Shown: in pieces, positions 1-5,004 of the stretch
Numbering within the stretch: the stretch's first letter is position 1
Layout of the letters: each line of letters starts with the position of its first letter
NCBI GenBank assembly: GCA_934631985.1
Contig: CAKTYE010000049.1
Location: 1 to 19,476, forward strand
Source of the DNA: an uncultured Clostridia bacterium
Lineage (GTDB): Bacteria; Bacillota; Clostridia; Christensenellales; Aristaeellaceae
Length of the DNA: 19,476 nucleotides
Direction: 5' to 3'
Position numbers and translations under genes: made by a program
Notes under the pieces: model-generated
Seen by the model: only the letters and a program-made list of their open reading frames with translations
The model's database searches: none
What the model was told of the DNA's origin: nothing

Positions 1-936
1 AAGCTGGCGCTGTCGCTGACGGAGGTCTATACGCTGCGGGTGGTGCTGACGGACGCTTACGGCAGCACGGAAAGCCGAACGGAGCTGCCCTCGGCGGACT
101 TTGCCATGCACTTTAACGCGGCGGGGAACGCGGTGTGCTTCGGCGGGGCTTGCACGCGGGAGCATGCGGTGGAGATTGTGCGGGACAGGGGGCTTTGGCT
201 GGGGGAGCATCGCGTGGGGGCGGCGGCGAGAAATTTGCTGGATAATTCGGACTTTGCGAATCCTGTGAACCAGCGAGGGCAAAGCAGCTATAGCGGCGCT
301 GTTTACACTATCGACCGTTGGCGGACGTGGGACGCGCAGGCAACGGTGACGCTGCATGCAGGGACAGGCATCACCATGAACAACTATTTATACCAGTATT
401 TCCAGCAGGAAATGGTGCGAAAGGGGGACGTTTATACCGTAGCCATCGGACTGAGCGATGGCACGGTTCACTGTGCAACGGGAACGCTGGACGCAACGGG
501 GGCGGTAGTTTCGTCCGGGACGATCCTTGCGCTGGTGCAGTTAGATCAAAATGGCGTTCCCTTTATGGGGTTCCGGGCCACGGGCGGTGAAGTTGTAAGC
601 TGGGTGGCTGTCTATGAAGGGGCTTACACGGCGGAAAATCTGCCGCAGTATGTCTCGAAGGGGTATGGCGCGGAGCTTGCGGAGTGCAAGAAATATTTTG
701 AGCGCGTGCATGAACATATTTATTTCAGCACGGCGGGAGGTCTAAACTATTCCATTCATTATGCGCCGAAAAGGATTTGGCCTGCGGTTTCGCTGGGCGG
801 GACAACGGCTTCTTCGGGGATGAACGTAACCTTTGAGGCGTGGAGCGCTGTAACGACCGCCGCGGGCGGGCTGATCGGCACCGCCACGGGGGCGGGGTAT
901 TGGTATGGGTATTTTGATGTGAATGCGGACTTGTGA
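1..936 (+). CDS. Phage tail fibre / receptor-binding protein, C-terminal part (5' end outside window)
   Basis: The frame is open from base 1, so the gene begins upstream; 311 residues are visible, ending at TGA 934-936. The first ~75 residues contain LPSADFAMHFNAAGNAVCFG, a signature I associate with phage minor structural/fibre proteins (DUF859-like shaft). From about residue 80 a second module begins with NLLDNSDFANPVNQRG and YTIDRW, a pattern common at the C-terminal beta-sandwich of tail or head fibres in prophages of Clostridia. No enzymatic motif is visible. Its position just before lysin and holin fits a late-gene host-recognition protein at the distal tail. Assignment rests on motif recall and gene order; it could be called simply a phage structural protein. 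The GTG at 40 is an in-frame codon, not a supported start. Confidence 0.75.
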   Translation, partial: KLALSLTEVYTLRVVLTDAYGSTESRTELPSADFAMHFNAAGNAVCFGGACTREHAVEIVRDRGLWLGEHRVGAAARNLLDNSDFANPVNQRGQSSYSGAVYTIDRWRTWDAQATVTLHAGTGITMNNYLYQYFQQEMVRKGDVYTVAIGLSDGTVHCATGTLDATGAVVSSGTILALVQLDQNGVPFMGFRATGGEVVSWVAVYEGAYTAENLPQYVSKGYGAELAECKKYFERVHEHIYFSTAGGLNYSIHYAPKRIWPAVSLGGTTASSGMNVTFEAWSAVTTAAGGLIGTATGAGYWYGYFDVNADL

Positions 937-943
937 GGGAGGG

Positions 944-1002
944 GACGGAACCCTACCACCGCTGCGGCGGTCCCCCTCCCCTTTCAGGGGAGGCTTTTGG
1001 GG
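944..1002 (+). repeat. Two-hairpin interspersed repeat, family A, copy 1
   Basis: The copy starts with GACGGAACCC, has a weak first hairpin (ACCGCTGCGGCGGT) and then a perfect 8-bp stem, CCTCCCCT (975-982) with AGGGGAGG (986-993), loop TTC, followed by CTTTTGGGG. The same order occurs at 1364-1422, and inverted at 1023-1069, 1445-1489 and 14077-14126. Confidence 0.85.
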
Positions 1003-1022
1003 GCGGGGGCGGCGGCGCGTTG

Positions 1023-1069
1023 GCTCCCCTGAAAGGGGAGCTGGCCCGGCAGGGCCTGAGGGGTTACGT
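1023..1069 (-). repeat. Two-hairpin interspersed repeat, family A, copy 2 (inverted)
   Basis: The stem GCTCCCCT (1023-1030) pairs with AGGGGAGC (1034-1041); a second hairpin, GGCCC (1043-1047) with GGGCC (1052-1056), follows, then TGAGGGGTTA. The reverse complement matches family A. It lies 20 bp from copy 1 in opposite orientation, so the pair can fold into one larger structure. Confidence 0.85.
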
Positions 1070-1071
1070 TG

Positions 1072-1159
1072 CTGGACGGTCGGGAAGATGCGGCGGGGAG
1101 TATATCCTCCTGCCGCCCTCGGGGCGGCTGTCCTCCCTCTGCGGAGGGAGGCTTTTGGG
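1072..1159 (+). repeat. Two-hairpin interspersed repeat, family B, copy 1
   Basis: The copy opens with CGGGAAGATG and GGGGAGTATATCCTCC, then hairpin 1 (CCGCCCTCGGGGCGG) and hairpin 2 (CTCCCTCTGCGGAGGGAG), then GCTTTTGGG. Close relatives are at 1247-1327, 11810-11877, 16462-16520 and 16629-16697. Confidence 0.85.
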
Positions 1160-1193
1160 CGGGTTCCCTTTAGATTGATGGGGCCGAAGGTTT

Positions 1194-1236
1194 CCAAAGG
1201 GCGATCGGAAAGCCCTTTGGTCGGCCCGCAGGCCGA
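1194..1236. repeat. Two adjacent perfect hairpins of unknown role
   Basis: CCAAAGGGC (1194-1202) pairs with GCCCTTTGG (1212-1220), and immediately after it TCGGCC (1221-1226) pairs with GGCCGA (1231-1236). They sit between the two family B copies and do not match family A or B in sequence, though the two-hairpin layout is similar. There is no T-run, so they do not look like a terminator. Confidence 0.6.
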
Positions 1237-1246
1237 TTCCCCTTGC

Positions 1247-1327
1247 TGGAGTGGCGGGAAGATGCAGCGGGGAGTATATCCTCCTGCCGCCCACGAGGGC
1301 GGCTGTCCCCCTTCTGCGGAAGGGGGC
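1247..1327 (+). repeat. Two-hairpin interspersed repeat, family B, copy 2
   Basis: It shares GCGGGAAGATG and GGGGAGTATATCCTCCTGCC with copy 1 (1072-1159). Hairpin 1 is CCGCCCACGAGGGCGG. Hairpin 2 is altered to CCCCCTTCTGCGGAAGGGGG, keeping its pairing. The terminal CTTTTGG is lost, so this copy appears degenerate at its 3' end. Confidence 0.8.
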
Positions 1328-1363
1328 AAGATATTTCCGCTGATGAAGCACTGGGGAAGAAGA

Positions 1364-1422
1364 GACGGAACCCCTCCGCCGCCTGCGGGCGGCACCTCCC
1401 CTTTCAGGGGAGGCTTTTGGGG
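1364..1422 (+). repeat. Two-hairpin interspersed repeat, family A, copy 3
   Basis: GACGGAACCCC is followed by hairpin 1 (CCGCCTGCGGGCGG) and hairpin 2 (CCTCCCCTTTCAGGGGAGG), then CTTTTGGGG. It is nearly the same as copy 1 (944-1002) and is again followed 22 bp later by an inverted family A copy. Confidence 0.85.
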
Positions 1423-1444
1423 CGCGTGTGCGGCGGCTGGGAAG

Positions 1445-1489
1445 GCTCCCCTGAAAGGGGAGCTGGCCCGATAGGGCCTGAGGGGTTAT
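1445..1489 (-). repeat. Two-hairpin interspersed repeat, family A, copy 4 (inverted)
   Basis: It contains GCTCCCCTGAAAGGGGAGC, then GGCCCGATAGGGCC, then TGAGGGGTTA. It ends about 12 bp before the endolysin ribosome binding site. An in-frame ATG at 1488 falls inside this repeat and is not a believable lysin start. Confidence 0.85.
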
Positions 1490-1517
1490 GTTGGGGCTTA
1501 GAAAGGATGGCAGAATA

Positions 1518-2222
1518 ATGGCGAAGCAACTTGATTTGGACAAGCTCTGTCAGGACTTTGAGGACTGCCTGGGGTGGCCCTACGCCTCTCCGGGCGGCAC
1601 AGGGCGGGATTGCAGCCAAAGCGGCATTGACTGTTCCGGGATGTTCGTTCGGGCCTACAAGCTGCAAGGCAGCACCATTTACCACGGGAGCAACGCCATT
1701 TGGCGCAGGCATTTGCGCGCAAAGGGCAAGCTCACGAAGGCCAGCCAGCTCCGCAAGGGGATGGCTGTTTTTAAGTGGAACGAACGCACACCTGCCCGGT
1801 ACAAGGATGGGCAGGGAGATTTTCAGCACATCGGGCTGGTGACCAGCGTTCATCCGCTGCGGATTGTGCATGCCTCTACGGAGGGCAAGCGGGTGGTCAA
1901 GGCCGACACGCGCTATACCAAGCGCTGGCGGTACTGGGGCTGGCTGGATGCGCTGCCGCTGCCGGAGGGGCTGGCCTCGGAGGAGGCGGTCCCGGCTGCC
2001 TCCGCAACGGCGCAGTTTCCCGCGACCCTTCGGCGAGGCTCCCGCGGCAACGATGTGGTGACGCTTCAGGTGCGGCTGCGCGGCAAGGGGTATGAGCTGG
2101 AAACAGACGGCATTTTCGGCTACATGACCGAGAATGCCGTCAAGAGCTTTCAGGCCGCGAACGGGCTTGCAAACGATGGCATTGTGGGGCCGCTGACCTG
2201 GGCCGCGCTGCTGGGGAGGTGA
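1518..2222 (+). CDS. Phage endolysin: NlpC/P60 hydrolase with peptidoglycan-binding domain
   Basis: A 234-aa lysin that probably cuts peptide bonds in peptidoglycan at the end of the phage cycle. The N-terminal NlpC/P60-type domain (about 1-145) shows GIDCSG with the presumed nucleophile Cys39 and HIGLV with His104; the third polar residue cannot be assigned with certainty. Residues 171-232 form a PG_binding_1 domain (LRRGSRGNDVVTLQ, TDGIFGYMTENAVKSFQ, GIVGPLTWAALL). No signal peptide is present, as expected for holin-dependent release. I chose ATG 1518 because GAAAGGA (1501-1507) sits about 10 bp upstream; the longer in-frame ATG at 1488 lies inside a repeat. The holin follows 81 bp downstream. 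Confidence 0.88.
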   Translation: MAKQLDLDKLCQDFEDCLGWPYASPGGTGRDCSQSGIDCSGMFVRAYKLQGSTIYHGSNAIWRRHLRAKGKLTKASQLRKGMAVFKWNERTPARYKDGQGDFQHIGLVTSVHPLRIVHASTEGKRVVKADTRYTKRWRYWGWLDALPLPEGLASEEAVPAASATAQFPATLRRGSRGNDVVTLQVRLRGKGYELETDGIFGYMTENAVKSFQAANGLANDGIVGPLTWAALLGR

Positions 2223-2303
2223 TGCCAATGGGCTAAGCGTGCATTTTCCTTTGCGGGGGGAACATGTTGGGATACAATCACATCAGGATGGAGGTTTACA
2301 ACA

Positions 2304-2747
2304 ATGAAGGAATTCTTTTTGATGCTCATGGTGCTTGTTTCTTTGCTGCCTGTGGCGGCGCTTGCCGAGACCGCTGCGGTCAGCACCATCGACCTGACTC
2401 CTGTGGTGCAGGCGGTGCTTGCCCTGCTTGCCGCGCTGGTGACGGGCAAGCTGATCCCGTGGATCAACAGCCGCACGACGGAACGCCAGCAGGCGAACCT
2501 TGCGGCGCTGGCAAACACGTTTGTTTATGCGGCAGAGCAGGTATTCGGCGCGAACAAGGGCGCGGAAAAGCTGGCCTATGTACGCGCGGGCTTGCAGGCA
2601 AAGGGCTATGATGTGGATGACAAGGCCGTCATTGCCGCCATTGAGGCTGCCGTAAAGCAGATGCAGGACTGGCTGCCGGGGCATACGCTTCAGTCGTTTC
2701 TGGACAGCACGGAGCAGTTGCCTGCGACGCAGGACGGAGCGAATTAA
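2304..2747 (+). CDS. Phage holin, LL-H family (putative)
   Basis: A 147-aa small membrane protein placed between lysin and a terminator. It has an N-terminal hydrophobic segment of about 20 residues ending in ALA, a second hydrophobic stretch at about 30-52 (VVQAVLALLAALVTGKLIPW), then a charged, mainly helical tail containing NTFVYAAEQVF and GAEKLAYV. That architecture and the latter motifs match Holin_LLH proteins, which permeabilise the cytoplasmic membrane so endolysin can reach the wall. GGAGG at 2290-2294 is 9 bp before ATG 2304. The family call is from motif recall and context; whether the first segment is cleaved or stays as a membrane helix cannot be told. Confidence 0.78.
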   Translation: MKEFFLMLMVLVSLLPVAALAETAAVSTIDLTPVVQAVLALLAALVTGKLIPWINSRTTERQQANLAALANTFVYAAEQVFGANKGAEKLAYVRAGLQAKGYDVDDKAVIAAIEAAVKQMQDWLPGHTLQSFLDSTEQLPATQDGAN

Positions 2748-2763
2748 CGTTTCATTTTCCACG

Positions 2764-2790
2764 ACCGCCGAGGCAATCGGCGGTTTTTTT
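2764..2790 (+). terminator. Rho-independent terminator after the lysis genes
   Basis: ACCGCCGA (2764-2771) pairs perfectly with TCGGCGGT (2777-2784) around a 5-nt loop, followed by T7 including the last stem base. It starts 17 bp after the holin stop and closes the late-gene transcript before the methyltransferase. Confidence 0.9.
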
Positions 2791-2839
2791 ACGGCATCAA
2801 AAGAGAACATACGTTCTATATAGTGAAAGGAAAATTTAC

Positions 2840-3559
2840 ATGAATCAAATGATTTGCGGGAATACGATGGATGTTTTACAGGCGGATTTGGGGCTTTTTG
2901 ATGCGGTGATCTCCGACCCACCCTATGCCTCGGGGGCGACGCTGGCGGAGAAGCAGCAAGGCACGGCGATGAAATACACGGCGACGAAGCGAAGCTGTCC
3001 CTTCCCGGATTTTGTGGGGGACGGGATGGATCAGCGGGCGTGGCTGCACATGATGCGGCAGATTTTGGAGGCGGCGCGGGCCAAATGTAAGCCGGGTGCG
3101 GCGCTGGCGTTGTTCATTGACTGGCGGAACCTTCCGCTTCTGACGGATGCGGTGCAATGGGCGGGCTGGTGTCTGCGCGGGGTCGCGGTGTGGGACAAGC
3201 TGGCTTGTAGGCCTCAGCGGGGGCGCTTTCGCCAGCAGGCGGAGTTTATCGTATGGGGTTCGAACGGAGCGATGCCGGTTGAACGCGGGGTGCCGTGTCT
3301 GCCGGGGGTGTTTCGGGCTGCGAATGTGCAGGCCGGGGCGCGGATTCATCAGACGCAGAAGCCGCTGGAGGTGATGCGGGAGGTTGTTGGTATCTGCGTA
3401 CCGGACGGGCGCATTCTGGACCCCTTTGCGGGCAGCGGCTCAACGCTTGCGGCGGCAGCGCTGGAGGGACGCGACGGCGTGGGCATTGAGGCGCACCCGG
3501 CGATTGCGCAGGCAGCGGCGCAGCGGCTGGGGGTGGAGTTGGTGCAATGGCGCATGTGA
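2840..3559 (+). CDS. Orphan beta-class DNA methyltransferase (N6-adenine or N4-cytosine), phage-type
   Basis: A 239-aa SAM-dependent DNA methylase. The catalytic DPPY is at residues 26-29 and the SAM-binding DPFAGSGST at 194-202. DPPY before FxGxG defines the beta topology (N6_N4_Mtase family). HQTQKP (170-175) just before the SAM motif is also typical. The short DPPY-to-SAM interval leaves room for only a small target-recognition region at about 35-165. No restriction enzyme gene adjoins, so it is an orphan that may protect phage DNA or mark host DNA. It lies after the holin terminator, preceded by AAAGGA at 2826-2831 and ATG 2840, so it is likely separately transcribed. Target site and exact base specificity cannot be read from the sequence. 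Confidence 0.88.
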   Translation: MNQMICGNTMDVLQADLGLFDAVISDPPYASGATLAEKQQGTAMKYTATKRSCPFPDFVGDGMDQRAWLHMMRQILEAARAKCKPGAALALFIDWRNLPLLTDAVQWAGWCLRGVAVWDKLACRPQRGRFRQQAEFIVWGSNGAMPVERGVPCLPGVFRAANVQAGARIHQTQKPLEVMREVVGICVPDGRILDPFAGSGSTLAAAALEGRDGVGIEAHPAIAQAAAQRLGVELVQWRM

Positions 3560-3578
3560 GGGCGCGCGAAAAGGCATG

Positions 3579-3613
3579 AAAAAACGGCCTGCGGTGTGGT
3601 CGTCCGCAGGCCG
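3579..3613 (-). terminator. Terminator-like hairpin facing the minus strand
   Basis: CGGCCTGCGG (3585-3594) pairs perfectly with CCGCAGGCCG (3604-3613), loop 9 nt. Six A bases at 3579-3584 become a U-run when read on the minus strand. No T-run follows on the plus strand, so it would mainly stop minus-strand transcription entering the methyltransferase gene. No minus-strand gene immediately to its right is recognised. Confidence 0.6.
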
Positions 3614-3643
3614 GGAAAGTGCATATTTTGTGTATAATCCTGT

Positions 3644-3684
3644 GTTTTGGAATTCGCGCCGGTTTTGTTTTGGAATTCGCGCCG
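3644..3684 (+). repeat. Tandem 18-bp direct repeat
   Basis: GTTTTGGAATTCGCGCCG occurs exactly at 3644-3661 and again at 3667-3684, a 23-bp period. It lies about 85 bp past the last phage gene. It may be part of an attachment site, a protein-binding site or the start of a small RNA. Confidence 0.75.
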
Positions 3685-3790
3685 CGACAGGTCGCAAAGC
3701 GACAAGGAGCTTTGGTAAAGAACAGAAAAAGCACAATCGCACCTGCGAAAATGCCTGCTTCCCGCCTTGACACGGCGGGTCTTTCTTTTA
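3645..3790 (+). ncRNA. Candidate small non-coding transcript
   Basis: A perfect TATAAT at 3633-3638 is followed about 120 bp later by a terminator (3761-3789), with no coding potential between, which outlines a transcript of roughly 145 nt. Inside, GTCGC (3691-3695) can pair with GCGAC (3700-3704) on a short loop. No good -35 is seen 15-19 bp upstream of the TATAAT, so the promoter is weak evidence. The segment was not matched to a known RNA family. Confidence 0.3.
3761..3789 (+). terminator. Rho-independent terminator upstream of azlC
   Basis: CCCGCC (3761-3766) pairs with GGCGGG (3774-3779) around TTGACAC, followed by TCTTTCTTTT (3780-3789). It would end any transcript coming from the prophage side before the azl operon. 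Confidence 0.65.
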
Positions 3791-3796
3791 TAGAAT
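3767..3796 (+). promoter_or_regulatory. Putative sigma-A promoter of azlCD
   Basis: A consensus -35 TTGACA (3767-3772) is followed by TATAGAAT (3789-3796), giving 16-18 bp spacing depending on which hexamer is taken. The -35 lies in the loop of the preceding terminator hairpin. Transcription would start near 3803, giving an azlC leader of about 100 nt. Confidence 0.6.
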
Positions 3797-3904
3797 AAAT
3801 CTTACGCTTTGCTGTGCAAGGACGCGCAGGAAAGCAGACTTCCAAAGAAAAGGCTGCCTTGATGCGGGGGATACGCCTCCGCTTTTGCACAAAGGAGTGC
3901 CGCT

Positions 3905-4609
3905 ATGAAAAAGGATTATGTGCGCGGTCTGCGTCATGGTATCCCCATTGCGCTGGGGTATTTATCCGTATCGTTCACCTTCGGCATGAAGGCCGTGGCG
4001 GACGGCCTTTCGCCCTTGCAGGCGGTGCTGATCTCCGCCACCAACCTGACCAGTGCGGGCCAGTTTGCGGGCCTACCGCTGATGCTGGGGCATGCGTCCC
4101 TGATGGAAATGGCCCTGACCCAGCTGATCATTAACCTGCGCTATGCGCTGATGAGCCTCAGTCTGGGTCAAAAGCTGGATAAGTCCATGAACACGCTGGC
4201 CCGTCTGCTATTCAGCTTTTCCAACACCGATGAGATTTTCGCCGTTGCCGCCAGTCAGCCGGAAAAGGTGGGGCGGCATTATCTGTTCGGGCTGATGACC
4301 GCGCCTTATTTCGGCTGGACTATCGGTACGCTGCTGGGGGCTGTGGCAGGAACGCTTTTGCCGGAGTTCTTCCGCAGTGCGCTTGGCATTGCCATTTACG
4401 GCATGTTCCTGGCGATCATCCTGCCCCCTGCCAAGCGGGAAAAGCCTGTGCGGCTGGTGGTGCTGATTGCCATCGGCTTGAGCCTGTGTCTGCGCTATGT
4501 GCCGCTGTTCAGTGGCATTTCCAGCGGCTTCGCCATCATCATCTGCGCGGTGGTTGCCTCCGCTATCGGTGCATGGCTCCATCCCGTGGAGGAGGTGAAG
4601 CAGGCATGA
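3905..4609 (+). CDS. azlC: AzlC family branched-chain amino acid exporter, large subunit
   Basis: A 234-aa polytopic inner-membrane protein. Features typical of AzlC include the N-terminal GIPIALGYLSVSFTFG, the first hairpin with SATNLTSAGQFA, LIINLRYALMSLSL, and later hydrophobic segments at about 135-158, 160-175, 185-200 and 205-225. With AzlD it forms an efflux pump for branched-chain amino acids or their analogues. AAAGGAG (3891-3897) is 7 bp before ATG 3905. The stop overlaps the azlD start (ATGA, 4606-4609), so the two are translationally coupled. No Lrp-type regulator gene is adjacent, but the leader before it may fold. Confidence 0.92.
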   Translation: MKKDYVRGLRHGIPIALGYLSVSFTFGMKAVADGLSPLQAVLISATNLTSAGQFAGLPLMLGHASLMEMALTQLIINLRYALMSLSLGQKLDKSMNTLARLLFSFSNTDEIFAVAASQPEKVGRHYLFGLMTAPYFGWTIGTLLGAVAGTLLPEFFRSALGIAIYGMFLAIILPPAKREKPVRLVVLIAIGLSLCLRYVPLFSGISSGFAIIICAVVASAIGAWLHPVEEVKQA

Positions 4610-4923
4610 GCGCCGCTGATTTCTATCCCTATCTGCTGGTCATGGCGGGAGTCACTTACCTGATCCGCATGCTGCCGCTGACCGTCTTCCGCAAGGAGAT
4701 TCATAGCCGCTTCCTGCGCTCCTTCCTCTATTACGTTCCCTATGCGGTGCTGGGTTCTATGACCATTCCCGACATCTTCTATGCTACAGACAGTCTGTGG
4801 ACGGCGTTGACGGGATTGGTGGTGGCAGTGCTGCTTGCCTGGAAGGAAAAGAGCCTGCTGACGGTTGCCGTGTTTGCCTGTGCCGCCGTTGCCGTGGCGC
4901 AGGTAGTCATGGGACTGTTCTAA
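4606..4923 (+). CDS. azlD: AzlD family branched-chain amino acid transport protein, small subunit
   Basis: A 105-aa small membrane protein with about three to four hydrophobic segments; YPYLLVMAGVTYLIRMLPL near the N-terminus and RSFLYYVPYAVLGSMTIPDI in the middle are typical of AzlD, the obligate partner of AzlC. I chose ATG 4606 because it overlaps the azlC stop by four bases and has GGAGGAGGT (4588-4596) at a suitable distance; a longer in-frame upstream extension from 4486 runs inside azlC and is not credible. The gene is followed by a strong terminator. Confidence 0.9.
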   Translation: MSAADFYPYLLVMAGVTYLIRMLPLTVFRKEIHSRFLRSFLYYVPYAVLGSMTIPDIFYATDSLWTALTGLVVAVLLAWKEKSLLTVAVFACAAVAVAQVVMGLF

Positions 4924-4952
4924 GACACTGTTTTGCAAGCAAAAGCTATAGA

Positions 4953-4992
4953 CAAAACCGCCGCTGCCTATCAGATTGCAGCGGCGGTTCAT
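4953..4992. terminator. Bidirectional terminator between azlD and the convergent secreted-protein gene
   Basis: AACCGCCGCTGC (4956-4967) pairs perfectly with GCAGCGGCGGTT (4978-4989), a 12-bp stem with 10-nt loop. The plus side is followed by TT then CATTTATTT. On the minus strand the stem is followed by TTTTGTC. It separates azlD (stop 4923) from the minus-strand gene ending at 5005. Confidence 0.88.
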
Positions 4993-5004
4993 TTATTTCA
5001 GCTT

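Larger units (their letters stand above)
937..1517. other. Gene-free, repeat-packed spacer inside the prophage
   Basis: This 581-bp gap between fibre and endolysin holds no believable gene; open frames on both strands are low-complexity Gly/Pro/Arg translations of the repeats. Reading 5' to 3' it contains repeat copies A+ (944-1002), A- (1023-1069), B+ (1072-1159), a non-repeat stretch with two hairpins (1194-1236), B+ (1247-1327), A+ (1364-1422) and A- (1445-1489). The two halves mirror each other in composition, which suggests a segmental duplication or nested insertion. The endolysin ribosome binding site lies at its right end. Confidence 0.85.
3560..3904. other. Gene-free junction between prophage and azlCD
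   Basis: This 345-bp gap has no convincing ORF. It holds a minus-facing terminator-like hairpin (3579-3613), a TATAAT (3633-3638), a tandem 18-bp repeat (3644-3684), a plus-facing terminator (3761-3789) with a promoter overlapping it, and the azlC leader. The right prophage attachment site may lie here, but the matching left copy is outside the window. Confidence 0.7.

Noticed and set aside
1488..1517. Longer endolysin start at ATG 1488
   Set aside because: The ATG lies inside the family A repeat, and no ribosome site precedes it; ATG 1518 has one.
937..1517. CRISPR array in the repeat-rich prophage spacer
   Set aside because: Repeats are 45-90 bp, of two kinds, in both orientations and unevenly spaced; there are no regular spacers and no cas genes.
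923..1543. Open frames of 81-183 codons on both strands over the prophage spacer
   Set aside because: They are translations of palindromic repeats (Gly/Pro/Arg/Ser-rich) with no ribosome sites of their own.
2876..3349. Minus-strand ORF of 157 codons inside the methyltransferase gene
   Set aside because: It overlaps a gene with clear DPPY and FAGSGST motifs and has an Arg/Pro-rich shadow composition.
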